This document shows positions 1 through 8,602 of a stretch of DNA of 64,000 bases, piece by piece. Where the stretch lies: NCBI GenBank assembly GCA_035549075.1, contig DASZRT010000009.1:124001-188000 (forward strand), written 5' to 3'. Both the position numbers and the translations under genes were made by a program. This stretch comes from DASZFV01 sp035549075. GTDB lineage: Bacteria; Myxococcota_A; Polyangia; Fen-1088. The notes under the pieces are model-generated. The model did not search any database and was not told the DNA's origin. It saw only the letters and a list, made by a program, of their open reading frames with translations. How positions within the stretch are numbered: position 1 is the first letter of the stretch; every line of letters starts with the position of its first letter.

Positions 1-57
1 GCGCTTCGAAACTGTACGCCCGGGTGAATCTCCCATATGGTCGGCGGCTCCGAGGCT

Positions 58-639
58 ATGTCGACGGCGTTTCGATTTCCACTCGCGGCCACGGTCGTCG
101 CGCTTTGCGTGGCGCTCGCGTCGCCCGCGCGCGCCGACGAGAACATGCTGCGCGGCCCGCACCCGTTCTTGAAGAGCAACGAGCTGTCGGCGCACATCCT
201 GCTGGCGGGCGGCGGCGGCAGCACGCCCGGCGGCACGAAGCTGGCCGTCGACTATGGCTACAAGCTGGCGCCGCCGCTGTGGTTCGACGTGGCGCTCAAT
301 TACCAGCACTCGACGTGTCACGAGCAATCGGGCGCGACGACGTGCTCGCAGGCGACGGGCGACGTCTGGGAGACGCTGGCGGGTGTGAAGCTCAAATTCG
401 CGACGGCGATCCCCGTCGTGCCCTTCGTCAAGGCCATGGCGGGCTTCGCCTTCGAGTTCCCCGACGGCAGGTACAACGGCGGCGGCATCGCGGGGCGAGT
501 GGGCGGCGGCGCGAACTACTTCTTCTACGACTGGCTGGGGCTGGGCGTCGAGCTCGGGGTCTCGTTCGGGTATTTGTCGACGAACCCCACGGGGTATTCG
601 GTCATCGACTTCGGCGGCGGCCTCGAGTTTCAGTTTTAG
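58..639 (+). CDS. Small outer-membrane beta-barrel-like protein
   Basis: Predicted secreted protein of about 193 residues. The ATG at 58 is preferred over the in-frame ATG at 37 because it follows a GAGG and starts a classical signal peptide (hydrophobic core, then SPARADE, an A-x-A type cleavage site). The mature part is Gly/Tyr/Phe-rich with alternating short hydrophobic strands and ends in LEFQF, an aromatic C-terminus typical of outer-membrane barrels. Two Cys residues around positions 103 and 109 could form a disulfide. No specific family was recognised. Its stop codon overlaps the convergent pepP-like stop by 4 nt. Confidence 0.7.
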   Translation: MSTAFRFPLAATVVALCVALASPARADENMLRGPHPFLKSNELSAHILLAGGGGSTPGGTKLAVDYGYKLAPPLWFDVALNYQHSTCHEQSGATTCSQATGDVWETLAGVKLKFATAIPVVPFVKAMAGFAFEFPDGRYNGGGIAGRVGGGANYFFYDWLGLGVELGVSFGYLSTNPTGYSVIDFGGGLEFQF

Positions 640-1964
640 GCGACCGTCAGCTTCTCGATCTCGGCGACGCTCTTCGGCGTCTCGTGCGTGAGGTTGTCGT
701 AGCCGCCCTCGGTCACGAGGATGTCGTCTTCGATCCTCACGCCCAGGCCGCGGTACTCGGGCGGCACGTCGGCGTCCTCGGCGACGTACAGGCCCGGCTC
801 GATCGTGAGCACCATGCCGGGCGCCAGCGGACGCGCGGCGCCCTCCTCCGAGTAGAAGCCGACGTCGTGCACGTCGATGCCGAGCCAGTGACTCGTGCGG
901 TGCATGTAGAACGGACGGTAGGCGCCGGTCTCGACGAGCTTTTCGAGGTCGCCGGCGTCCGGTCCCTTGATCAGGCCGAGCGCGACGAGGTGCCGCGTGA
1001 GCGACGTGAGCACCTGCCCGTGAATGTCGTCGATCGTCGCGCCGGGCTTCACGGCCTCGATCGCCGCGATCTGCGTGTCGAGCACGGCTTCGTACAAGCG
1101 GCGCTGCGGCTCGGTGAAGCGGCCGCCGACCGGGAACGTGCGCGTGACGTCGGCGGTGTAGCCGTCGACCTCGGCGCCGGCGTCGATGAGCAACAGCTGC
1201 CCGGCGGCCAGCGTCGACGAGTTCTCGACGTAGTGGAGGATGGTCGCGTTGACGCCGCCGCCCACGATCGTCGGGTAGCCGGGGCCCGCGCCGCCGCGGC
1301 GGCGGAACGTGTAGTCGACCAGCGCCTCGATCTCGCCTTCGTTGACGCCGGGACGCGCGGCGCGCATCGCCGCGATGTGCGCCTCGGCGGTGATGGCGGC
1401 GGCGCGGCGCTGCACGGCGATCTCTTCGGCGGTCTTCACGAGGCGCAGCTCGTGCACCGACAGGCGCGCGTCGACGAGACGCACGGGCGCGCGGCGGCCG
1501 CGGCGCTCGGCCGAGCGCATGCGCGCGACGGTGCGCGACACGAGCGTGTCGAGCGAGGGCTCGCGCCCGAACGGGAAGTGCACCTCTTCGACGCCGGCGA
1601 GCACCTCGGGCAGCTTCGTGTCGAGCTCGGTCGCGGGGAACGCGGCGTCGGCGCCAAAGTCGCGCACGGCGCCCTCGATGCCGGCGCGCCGGCCCGTCCA
1701 CGTCTCGGCGGCCGGATCGCGCGGCCGCACGAACATCACGAACGGCGTCTCGGGGTGATCGGGGCGCAGCACGATCGTCGTGCCCGGCTCTTGGAAGCCC
1801 GTCAGATAGAGGACGTCGCTGTCCTGCCGGAACTTGTAGTCGGTGTCGCCGTTGCGGAGCCGCTCGGGCGCCGAGGCGAGCACGAGCGCCGAACGCGGCG
1901 GCAGCATCTTCATGAGGCGGGCGCGGCGCGCGGCGTGCTCAGCGGAAACGGCCATCGCCTTCAT
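636..1964 (-). CDS. pepP: Xaa-Pro aminopeptidase (aminopeptidase P)
   Basis: M24-family metallopeptidase of 442 residues that removes the N-terminal residue from X-Pro peptides in the cytoplasm. The N-terminal part is the creatinase/APP N-domain (DSDVLYLTGFQEPG). The C-terminal pita-bread domain shows the five metal ligands: Asp in LIDAGAEVDG, Asp in TADVTRTFP, His in SHWLGIDVHDVG, Glu in TIEPGLYV and Glu in GVRIEDDILVT. Length fits PepP. The start lies 44 nt from the divergent rRNA methyltransferase start, so the two genes share a short promoter region. Confidence 0.93.
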   Translation of the reverse strand: MKAMAVSAEHAARRARLMKMLPPRSALVLASAPERLRNGDTDYKFRQDSDVLYLTGFQEPGTTIVLRPDHPETPFVMFVRPRDPAAETWTGRRAGIEGAVRDFGADAAFPATELDTKLPEVLAGVEEVHFPFGREPSLDTLVSRTVARMRSAERRGRRAPVRLVDARLSVHELRLVKTAEEIAVQRRAAAITAEAHIAAMRAARPGVNEGEIEALVDYTFRRRGGAGPGYPTIVGGGVNATILHYVENSSTLAAGQLLLIDAGAEVDGYTADVTRTFPVGGRFTEPQRRLYEAVLDTQIAAIEAVKPGATIDDIHGQVLTSLTRHLVALGLIKGPDAGDLEKLVETGAYRPFYMHRTSHWLGIDVHDVGFYSEEGAARPLAPGMVLTIEPGLYVAEDADVPPEYRGLGVRIEDDILVTEGGYDNLTHETPKSVAEIEKLTVA

Positions 1965-2007
1965 CTTAACTTATGATGCGCGCGCCCGCCGTCGGTGGGC
2001 TTCTTCC

Positions 2008-3234
2008 ATGGCGAGCGACGTCGGAATCGTGACGATCAACGCGCGCGGCGCGGCCCGCGTGCGCGCGGGACATCCGTGGGTCTACCGCCCCGACGTCGTG
2101 AAGGGCCCGGCGAAGGACGCGCGCGCGGGCGGGCCCGCCGTCGTCGAGGTGCGCGACCCGCGCGGCAAGCGGCTCGGGTTCGCGACGTGGGCCGCCGAGG
2201 CGCGGCTCGCGCTGCGCGTGCTGGGGGCGGAGATCGAAGCGCCGCGCGATCTGCTCGCCCTCGTCGCCGCCCGCTTCGACGCCGCGCTCGAACGTCGTCG
2301 CGCGCTCACGCTCGATCGCGACGCCGTGCGCGTCGTGCACGCCGAGAGCGATGGCATCCCCGGGCTCGTCGTCGATCGCTACGCCGACGCCGCCGTCGTG
2401 CAGACGACGTCGGTCGCCATGGATGCGCAACGCGCGGCGATCGCGGCGCTCGTGCGCGAGCGGCTGGGCGCGCGCGTCGTCATCGCGCGCGACGACGGCT
2501 CGGCGCGCGACTTCGAGGGGCTGCCGCGCTTCGCGGGCATCGTGGCGGGCGACGCGGGCGCGTCGACGCGCGTCGAGTACCGCCTGGGCCCGAACCGCCT
2601 CGAGGCCGATCTGCTCACCGACTCGAAGACGGGCGGCTTCCTCGACCAGGCCGACAACCACGCCGCCGTCGCCGCGCTCGCGCCCGCGAACGCGCGCGCG
2701 CTCGACGCGTTCACCTACCACGGCGGCTTCGCGCTCGCGCTCGCGCGCAAGGGCGGCCCCGTGCTCGCCACCGACGAGGACGCGACGGCCGTCGCGCGCA
2801 CGGGCGACAACGCGCGCCGCAACGGCCTCGCCAACCTCGAGGCGCGGCGCGCGAACGCGTTCGATCTGCTGCGCGAGCTCGAAGGCCGCGGCGAGCGCTT
2901 CGACGTCGTCGTGCTCGATCCGCCCGCGCTCGCCAAACGTGGCGCACCGAGCGGTGCGGGCGCGGCCGCGGCGTTGGGCGTCGCGGATCGCGCCTACAAA
3001 GAGCTGATCTTGAGAGGTGCGCGGCTCACGCGCGCGGGCGGGCTGCTCGTCGTGTGCTCGTGCTCGGGCCGCGTCTCTCGCGCGCACTGGGACGAGCTGG
3101 TCGTCGAGGGCCTCGCCGACGCGGGCCGCGCGGCGCAGGTGCTGGCGCGCAACGGCGCCGCCGCCGATCACCCCGAGCTGGTCGGCGTGCCCGAAACCGC
3201 GCACCTCAAGACGTGGATCCTGCGCGTCCTCTGA
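2008..3234 (+). CDS. rlmI: Class I SAM-dependent 23S rRNA methyltransferase, RlmI-like
   Basis: About 408 residues. The N-terminal PUA-type domain has ARVRAGHPWVYRPDVV, followed by the RlmI/RlmK-type EEHD domain and a Rossmann methyltransferase domain with the catalytic-loop motif VVLDPPALAK. RlmI makes m5C in 23S rRNA; this assignment rests on family architecture and the target base is inferred. The ATG at 2008 is preferred over the in-frame ATG at 1843, since the extension lies antisense inside pepP and the family begins at this point. It abuts the convergent lipoprotein gene directly. Confidence 0.85.
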   Translation: MASDVGIVTINARGAARVRAGHPWVYRPDVVKGPAKDARAGGPAVVEVRDPRGKRLGFATWAAEARLALRVLGAEIEAPRDLLALVAARFDAALERRRALTLDRDAVRVVHAESDGIPGLVVDRYADAAVVQTTSVAMDAQRAAIAALVRERLGARVVIARDDGSARDFEGLPRFAGIVAGDAGASTRVEYRLGPNRLEADLLTDSKTGGFLDQADNHAAVAALAPANARALDAFTYHGGFALALARKGGPVLATDEDATAVARTGDNARRNGLANLEARRANAFDLLRELEGRGERFDVVVLDPPALAKRGAPSGAGAAAALGVADRAYKELILRGARLTRAGGLLVVCSCSGRVSRAHWDELVVEGLADAGRAAQVLARNGAAADHPELVGVPETAHLKTWILRVL

Positions 3235-4569
3235 TCACTCGACGCGGAGATCGTCGACGAGCAAGCCCACCTGCGCGCGGCCCAGGCTGCACTGCACGTC
3301 GGTGGACGCGATCTCGAAGACGACCTCGTCGGTGTGATCGGACGGCAGGTCGATGGCGAAGGACTGCGGTGCCCCTAAGAACACCGTGACGCCGTTGCCG
3401 ATCGGCGTGGACGTCGACGAGGTCGGCTGCGCGAAGGCGTAGCTCGACGCGGCGGTGTGGCCGACCGATCCCACGAACACCCGGCCGCTGAACGCTTCGG
3501 CGGCGAAGTTCGACGCTTGTTGGTACGAGAACGAGACCTTCGTCGCGCCCGCGGGCACGGCGAGCCGCGCGAGGAAACGTGCGTTCAAGTCGGAATTCGT
3601 CGCGAAGGGCACGCCGCTGCGAGCCACGTAGATCGAGCGGGTGCCCGTGATGGGCGCGAGCGCGCCGGCGCCGGCGTCGCCGAACGCTTCGCCCGCCGTG
3701 ATGACGGCGGCGCCGCCCAGCGTCGAGCCCGTCGCCGACTCGAAGCCGTCGGCGGCCAGGACCGGCGGCTCGGGAAACGAGCCGAGCCGCAGCGCCGCGT
3801 TCGCGAGGCCGTGCAACCCGGCGTAGTCGACGAGCCCGTCGACCTGGACGCTGTAGCCGCCGCCCGTCGGCAGCACGACGTTGGGCTTCGTGAAGCCCGT
3901 GATCGGCTCGGAGACGCCCGCGTCGCCGCCGCCGGCGGCATTGGGGACGAGCGGCACGAGATCGGCCGACGCGCCGTTCGAGTCGACGAGCTTCGCGGTG
4001 GCCGCAGGCGACAAGGGCTCGGAGGTACCGAGCGAAAACTCCGCGAAAGGATCGATCTCGCGCGCGGAGCCGACGAGCGTCGGCGGCGTCTTGTCGGGGC
4101 CCGCGACGGCCTCGAAGGTGAATGGCTCCGTGAACTCGCAGTCGCCGCACGAGATGTCCGCTTTGCCCGCGCCGTGGCCCTGCAGCGTCGTGCCCGAGAG
4201 CGTGAAGTCGAACGATTGAAGCGAAAGGTCGGTCGCGGTCGAGCACGTGCTCGCGTTCGGCGCGCCCACGGGCACGGCGCCCACGACGTGGAACGTGTCT
4301 CCGTCGCGCATGACGGCCGCGAGCGCGCCCTGGCCTTGCGCGCCCACGACCACGTGCGTCTCGTCAGTGAACGCGAGCGTGAAATGGCTCGACGACGGAA
4401 AGTCGCCGCTCATGAGCCCCGCGCCGGGCGTCGGCTTCAACGACGCCACGACGTCGAACGCGCGCCCGGTGACGGCTCCGCCGTCCGGAGATTGCGTGCC
4501 CGCCGCATGCCGCCCGCACCCCGCGACGCCCACGGCCAGCACTAGAAGAAGAGGCTTCACAGAGGCCAT
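3235..4569 (-). CDS. Secreted lipoprotein with lectin-like C-terminal part
   Basis: Lipoprotein of 444 residues with a signal peptide and lipobox V-A-G-C around residue 18. The mature protein is Gly/Ala/Asp-rich with all-beta character. The last 190 residues (from ADGFESATGS) resemble the beta-sandwich anchor/adhesion domains common in myxobacterial secreted lipoproteins, with a final LLVDDLRVE motif typical of such domains. No catalytic motif was recognised. Its ATG sits one nt after the stop of the Lnb-like gene, so the two are co-transcribed and probably translationally coupled. Confidence 0.75.
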   Translation of the reverse strand: MASVKPLLLVLAVGVAGCGRHAAGTQSPDGGAVTGRAFDVVASLKPTPGAGLMSGDFPSSSHFTLAFTDETHVVVGAQGQGALAAVMRDGDTFHVVGAVPVGAPNASTCSTATDLSLQSFDFTLSGTTLQGHGAGKADISCGDCEFTEPFTFEAVAGPDKTPPTLVGSAREIDPFAEFSLGTSEPLSPAATAKLVDSNGASADLVPLVPNAAGGGDAGVSEPITGFTKPNVVLPTGGGYSVQVDGLVDYAGLHGLANAALRLGSFPEPPVLAADGFESATGSTLGGAAVITAGEAFGDAGAGALAPITGTRSIYVARSGVPFATNSDLNARFLARLAVPAGATKVSFSYQQASNFAAEAFSGRVFVGSVGHTAASSYAFAQPTSSTSTPIGNGVTVFLGAPQSFAIDLPSDHTDEVVFEIASTDVQCSLGRAQVGLLVDDLRVE

Positions 4570-4570
4570 T

Positions 4571-5803
4571 TCAACCGGAGTGGCGCGCGTGAAGTAGGCC
4601 GGCCGAGAGGCCGATCCAGGCCGGCACGAGCAGCGCGATGAGCGCGGCGTTGTCCTGGTGGCGGAAGGCCGGGAGCGCCTTCAAGCCCCAGCCGAGCAGC
4701 GCGAACAGGAGCGCCGAGACGGAGACGCGCAGCGCCGCGAGCGTCGCGCGTCTCGAGCCGAACGTCACGCCGAGGCCGAGCACGGCGAGCGCGAACGCCC
4801 AGGGCGCGCACAAGAAGATGTTCTCGTTGCGGTGGGCGACGACGTGGTCGGTGAAGCCCCACACGTAGACGAGGAACGAGCCTATGAAGCCCGTGACGAG
4901 CCCCCACGCGGCGACGACGAGGCCGAAGCCGGCGCGCGCGGCGCGCGACAGCGGCGCGGCCCATCCCAGCGCGACGAACAAGACGCCGAGCGCGAGGCCC
5001 ACGAGCAGCAGCGACACGAAGCGCGACGGCGGCTCGTGCGGAGGCTCGGGCCGGCTCGCGCGAAAGATCGTCTGCTCGGACGCGACGAGCGGGCGCCCAC
5101 CCACGGCGACGGCACGCAGGCCGGCCTCGAGCTCCTCGGGGATGTACATCTCGGCCCAACGATCGATGGGGCGATCGGCCGCGCCCGCGAGGACGACGTC
5201 GAGCGCGAGGCTGAACCACGCGGAGCGCGACGTCATGCGCAGCGCTTGCTGGCGCAGCGTGAGGCGGGCCGGCTCGCTCGCCGAAGCGCGCAGGGCGCCG
5301 TCGGTCGCGCGGTCGACGGCGTCGCGCACGCGCGTCGAGCAGTTGTCGAGGAAGTAGTCGTACTTGTACGCGCGGTTCTCGGGGCGGGCGTTCTCCTCGA
5401 GCCGCGCGACGAGCGCGCGCTTGGCCTCGGGCGCGAGCGCGAGCTGCTGCGCGACGATGCTGCGGTTCTCGTGCTCGTACGAAGCGAGCGTCACCGACAG
5501 CGACGACACCGACAGCCAGTACGTGAGCCGCCCCTTGAGAAAATCGAAGATGAGGCGCGGCGAATCGAAGCTGAACGTGCCGAAGTTGAAGACACGGTCG
5601 GTGCCGGCCGCGCGATCGCGCACGAGGAGCGCGTCGTGCCCGAACATGAAGAACGGGTGGTCGCCCGGCCCGAACGTCAGCACGTAGATCGACAGCGGAT
5701 CGTCGACGGGCGCCGCGGCAGTGGGCGCAACCTCTTGCGCCTCCGCGCGCGCGGTGAGCGTCCCGAGCAGGACCAGCGCGAGGACGACCCGCCGCATGGT
5801 CAC
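4571..5803 (-). CDS. DUF4105 / Lnb-type membrane protein, candidate lipoprotein N-acyltransferase
   Basis: Protein of 410 residues with a signal peptide (residues 1-22), a periplasmic DUF4105 domain (about 35-260) and about five C-terminal membrane helices. The domain carries its hallmarks: FMFGHDALL with His56, and DYFLDNCSTR with Cys155. From memory, the family has been linked to Lnb, an alternative enzyme adding the third acyl chain to lipoproteins. Activity here is inferred from the domain. It is followed one nt later by a lipoprotein gene and preceded by rsmB (38 nt gap). Confidence 0.8.
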   Translation of the reverse strand: MTMRRVVLALVLLGTLTARAEAQEVAPTAAAPVDDPLSIYVLTFGPGDHPFFMFGHDALLVRDRAAGTDRVFNFGTFSFDSPRLIFDFLKGRLTYWLSVSSLSVTLASYEHENRSIVAQQLALAPEAKRALVARLEENARPENRAYKYDYFLDNCSTRVRDAVDRATDGALRASASEPARLTLRQQALRMTSRSAWFSLALDVVLAGAADRPIDRWAEMYIPEELEAGLRAVAVGGRPLVASEQTIFRASRPEPPHEPPSRFVSLLLVGLALGVLFVALGWAAPLSRAARAGFGLVVAAWGLVTGFIGSFLVYVWGFTDHVVAHRNENIFLCAPWAFALAVLGLGVTFGSRRATLAALRVSVSALLFALLGWGLKALPAFRHQDNAALIALLVPAWIGLSAGLLHARHSG

Positions 5804-5841
5804 GACCCTAGCACGGGCCGCGCGCTCGTCAGCGATCTCGC

Positions 5842-7218
5842 CTACCGAACGCGTCGCAACACGGCAGCAAAAAATCCGTCGGTGTCGTGCACGTTCGGCA
5901 ACAAGCGCAGCGACAACTCGTCACCGACGGCGGCGGCGCGCTCCTTGCCCCAGATCTCCTTCACGGGCACGCGCACGAAGTCGTCGCGCTCGGCGAGGAA
6001 GCGCGACACGACGCCTTCGTTCTCGTCTTCGACGACGCTGCACGTCGCATAGATGAGGCGGCCACCCTCGGCGACGAGCGGCGCGTACGTCACGAGCAGC
6101 GCGAGCTGCCGCGCGGGGAACGACTTCACGGCCGCCGGCGTGAGCCGCCAGCGCGCCTCGGGGTTGCGCCTCAGCGTGCCCAGCCCCGAGCAAGGCGCGT
6201 CGACGAGCACGCGATCCCACGCGCCGCGCTTCGCCTCGGCCGGCAACGACGCCGCGCCCTCGCCTTCCACGGCCCGCGCCGCGACGTTCGTGAGCCCCGC
6301 GCGCCGCGCGCGCCGCCGCAGCTCCTCCAACTTTTTCCCGTCGGTGTCGAGCGCGAGCAAGCGTCCTTTGTTGGCCATCGACGCGCCGATCGCCAGCGTC
6401 TTGCCGCCCGCGCCCGCGCACGCGTCGACGACGCGCCCGCCCGGCGGCGGCGCGACGACCTCGGCGACGAGCTGGCTGCCCTCGTCCATGACCTCGAACA
6501 AGCCTTCCTGGAAGGCCGACAGCCCGAAGGCGTTGACGCGCGTCTCGAGCACGAGGCCCGCGGGCGCGAGCGGCGTGGGCTTCGCGACGACGTGCTCCTC
6601 GGCGAGCCGCGCGACGAGCGCGTCGCGCGAGATGCGCGCCGTGTTCACCCGCAGCGCCATGGGCGCGCGCCGGTTCATGGCGTCGGCGAGCGCGGCGCCG
6701 CGCTCCGGGCCATAGTCGTTCGTGAATTGCTCGAGCATCCACGTCGGCACCGACAGCCGCACGGCCTCGCGCTCGAGCCCCGTGCGCTTGCCGAGCCCCG
6801 CGTCCTCGTCGACGACGCGCGCGAGGTCGACCTCGGCGCCCAGCCACCGCTTGGCCTCGTCGCGCGCCGCCTCGGGCGGCAGCCCCTCGCGCAGCTCGTG
6901 GATCACCAGCTTGAGCGCGTCGCGCGCCACGGGCGACAGGTCGGCGAAGGCCGCCGGCCCCACGGCGGCGTCGGCGCGCCGCTGTCCCCGAAGCTCCTCA
7001 AGAATCGCGTCGAGCCGCCGATCCATCCGAATGAGGCCGTACACCGTCTCGGAGATCTTTCGCCTGTCGCCGCTCGGAAGCTCACGGTGCGCTCGGAAGC
7101 TGCGCGCGATGATGTCGCTCGCGAAGCCCCATTCGGCGCGCGCCTCGGCGGCGATCTCGAGCGCGAGCGCGCGCGAGCCGCCCTGCAGACGAGCTCCTGG
7201 CGATGCGGATGACCTCAT
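5842..7218 (-). CDS. rsmB: 16S rRNA (cytosine(967)-C(5))-methyltransferase
   Basis: RsmB/Sun protein of 458 residues. The N-terminal 150 residues are a NusB-like RNA-binding domain. The methyltransferase domain has the SAM site VVDACAGAGGKTLAIG, motif IV DAPCSGLGTLRRNPE with its Cys, and motif VI YATCSVVEDENE with the catalytic Cys. Length and both cysteines match functional RsmB. It is divergent from gdhA with a 33 nt gap. Confidence 0.93.
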   Translation of the reverse strand: MRSSASPGARLQGGSRALALEIAAEARAEWGFASDIIARSFRAHRELPSGDRRKISETVYGLIRMDRRLDAILEELRGQRRADAAVGPAAFADLSPVARDALKLVIHELREGLPPEAARDEAKRWLGAEVDLARVVDEDAGLGKRTGLEREAVRLSVPTWMLEQFTNDYGPERGAALADAMNRRAPMALRVNTARISRDALVARLAEEHVVAKPTPLAPAGLVLETRVNAFGLSAFQEGLFEVMDEGSQLVAEVVAPPPGGRVVDACAGAGGKTLAIGASMANKGRLLALDTDGKKLEELRRRARRAGLTNVAARAVEGEGAASLPAEAKRGAWDRVLVDAPCSGLGTLRRNPEARWRLTPAAVKSFPARQLALLVTYAPLVAEGGRLIYATCSVVEDENEGVVSRFLAERDDFVRVPVKEIWGKERAAAVGDELSLRLLPNVHDTDGFFAAVLRRVR

Positions 7219-7251
7219 GAACCCAATGCTAAAGTGCTCTCGGTGACCACC

Positions 7252-8541
7252 ATGCCAACAGGCCCCCTCCCCGTGCTCGAAACCACCGGCAAGCCCAACC
7301 CGTACGCCGTCGCGCAGGACCAGCTTGACCGCGCCGCGAAGGTCTGCGGGCTGTCACCCGACGTCAAAGCGATCCTGTCGCAGCCGAAGAATGAGCTCAT
7401 CATCAACTTTCCGGTCCGTATGGATAACGGAGAGTACCGGATGTTCAAGGGCTATCGCGTCCAACACTCGAACATCCTCGGCCCCTACAAGGGCGGCATT
7501 CGATACCACGAGCAGGTCTCCCTCGACGAGGTGAAGGCGCTCGCGGCCTGGATGACCTACAAAGGCGCGCTGCACGACATCCCGTTCGGCGGCGGCAAGG
7601 GCGGCATCAAGTTCATGCCGCGCAACCACTCGCAAAGCGAGCTCGAGCGCATCACGCGGCGGTTCACGCACGCGCTCGGCAGCAACATCGGCCCCGAGCA
7701 CGACATCCCCGCGCCCGACGTGGGCACGAACGGCCAGATCATGGTCTGGATGATGGACACGTACATGAACACGGGCGGCGAGAACCGCAACGCGAGCCGC
7801 GGCGTCGTCACGGGCAAGACGCTCACGGCGGGCGGCTCGTACGGTCGCGAGACGGCCACGGGCCAGGGCATCGTCCACTGCATCACCGAGTGGGCGCGTG
7901 ACAAACGCTTCGAGCTCAACGGCTCGACGTTCACCGTGCAGGGCTTCGGCAACGTCGGCTCGCACGCGAGCAAGATCCTCGCGCGCACGGGCGCCTCGCT
8001 CACGGCGACGGGCGACTGGAAGGGCTACATCTTCAACGGCGACGGCATCAATCCGTTCAAGCTCGGCGAGTACGTGCAGAAGACGGGCTCGGTCGTCGGC
8101 TACCCGGGCGGCAAGTCGATCTCGCGCGAGGAGTTCTTCGCGACCAAGGCCGACATCTTCATCCCGGCGGCGCTCGAGCTCGAGATCGGCATCGCCGAGG
8201 CGAAGGCGCTCGACGTCAAGCTCATCGTCGAGGGCGCGAACGGCCCGACGGAGACGGCGGCCGAGCCCATCCTCTTCGAGAAGGGCATCGACCTCATCCC
8301 CGACATCCTCGCGAACTCGGGCGGCGTCGTCGTCAGCTACTACGAGTGGCTGCAGAACAAGCGCAGCGAGCGCTGGGAGCTCGAAGAGGTCGAGGCCAAG
8401 CTCGCCAAGCAGATGAAGCGCACGTTCCTCGCCGTGAGCGAGTTCGCGGCGATGAAGAAGTGTGACTGGCGCCTCGCCGCGCTGGGCATCGCGCTCAACC
8501 GCATCGGCAAGGCCTACGCCGAGCGCGGCATCTTCCCGTAG
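7252..8541 (+). CDS. gdhA: Glu/Leu/Phe/Val dehydrogenase, probable glutamate dehydrogenase
   Basis: Enzyme of about 429 residues, matching the hexameric small GDH length. It deaminates glutamate to 2-oxoglutarate with NAD(P). The substrate domain shows YKGGIRYHEQVSLDEVKALA and the catalytic-lysine motif FGGGKGGIKF. The nucleotide-binding domain has VQGFGNVGSHASKIL, and VEGANGPTE is also conserved. The ATG at 7252 is the simplest start; in-frame GTGs at 7234 and 7243 would add up to six residues. Cofactor choice is not clear by eye. Confidence 0.92.
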   Translation: MPTGPLPVLETTGKPNPYAVAQDQLDRAAKVCGLSPDVKAILSQPKNELIINFPVRMDNGEYRMFKGYRVQHSNILGPYKGGIRYHEQVSLDEVKALAAWMTYKGALHDIPFGGGKGGIKFMPRNHSQSELERITRRFTHALGSNIGPEHDIPAPDVGTNGQIMVWMMDTYMNTGGENRNASRGVVTGKTLTAGGSYGRETATGQGIVHCITEWARDKRFELNGSTFTVQGFGNVGSHASKILARTGASLTATGDWKGYIFNGDGINPFKLGEYVQKTGSVVGYPGGKSISREEFFATKADIFIPAALELEIGIAEAKALDVKLIVEGANGPTETAAEPILFEKGIDLIPDILANSGGVVVSYYEWLQNKRSERWELEEVEAKLAKQMKRTFLAVSEFAAMKKCDWRLAALGIALNRIGKAYAERGIFP

Positions 8542-8602
8542 AACTTTGCGTAGGGTCGCGTAGCGCTCGCGCCGCGAGGCGGAACGCGCGATCATCGCGC
8601 GC

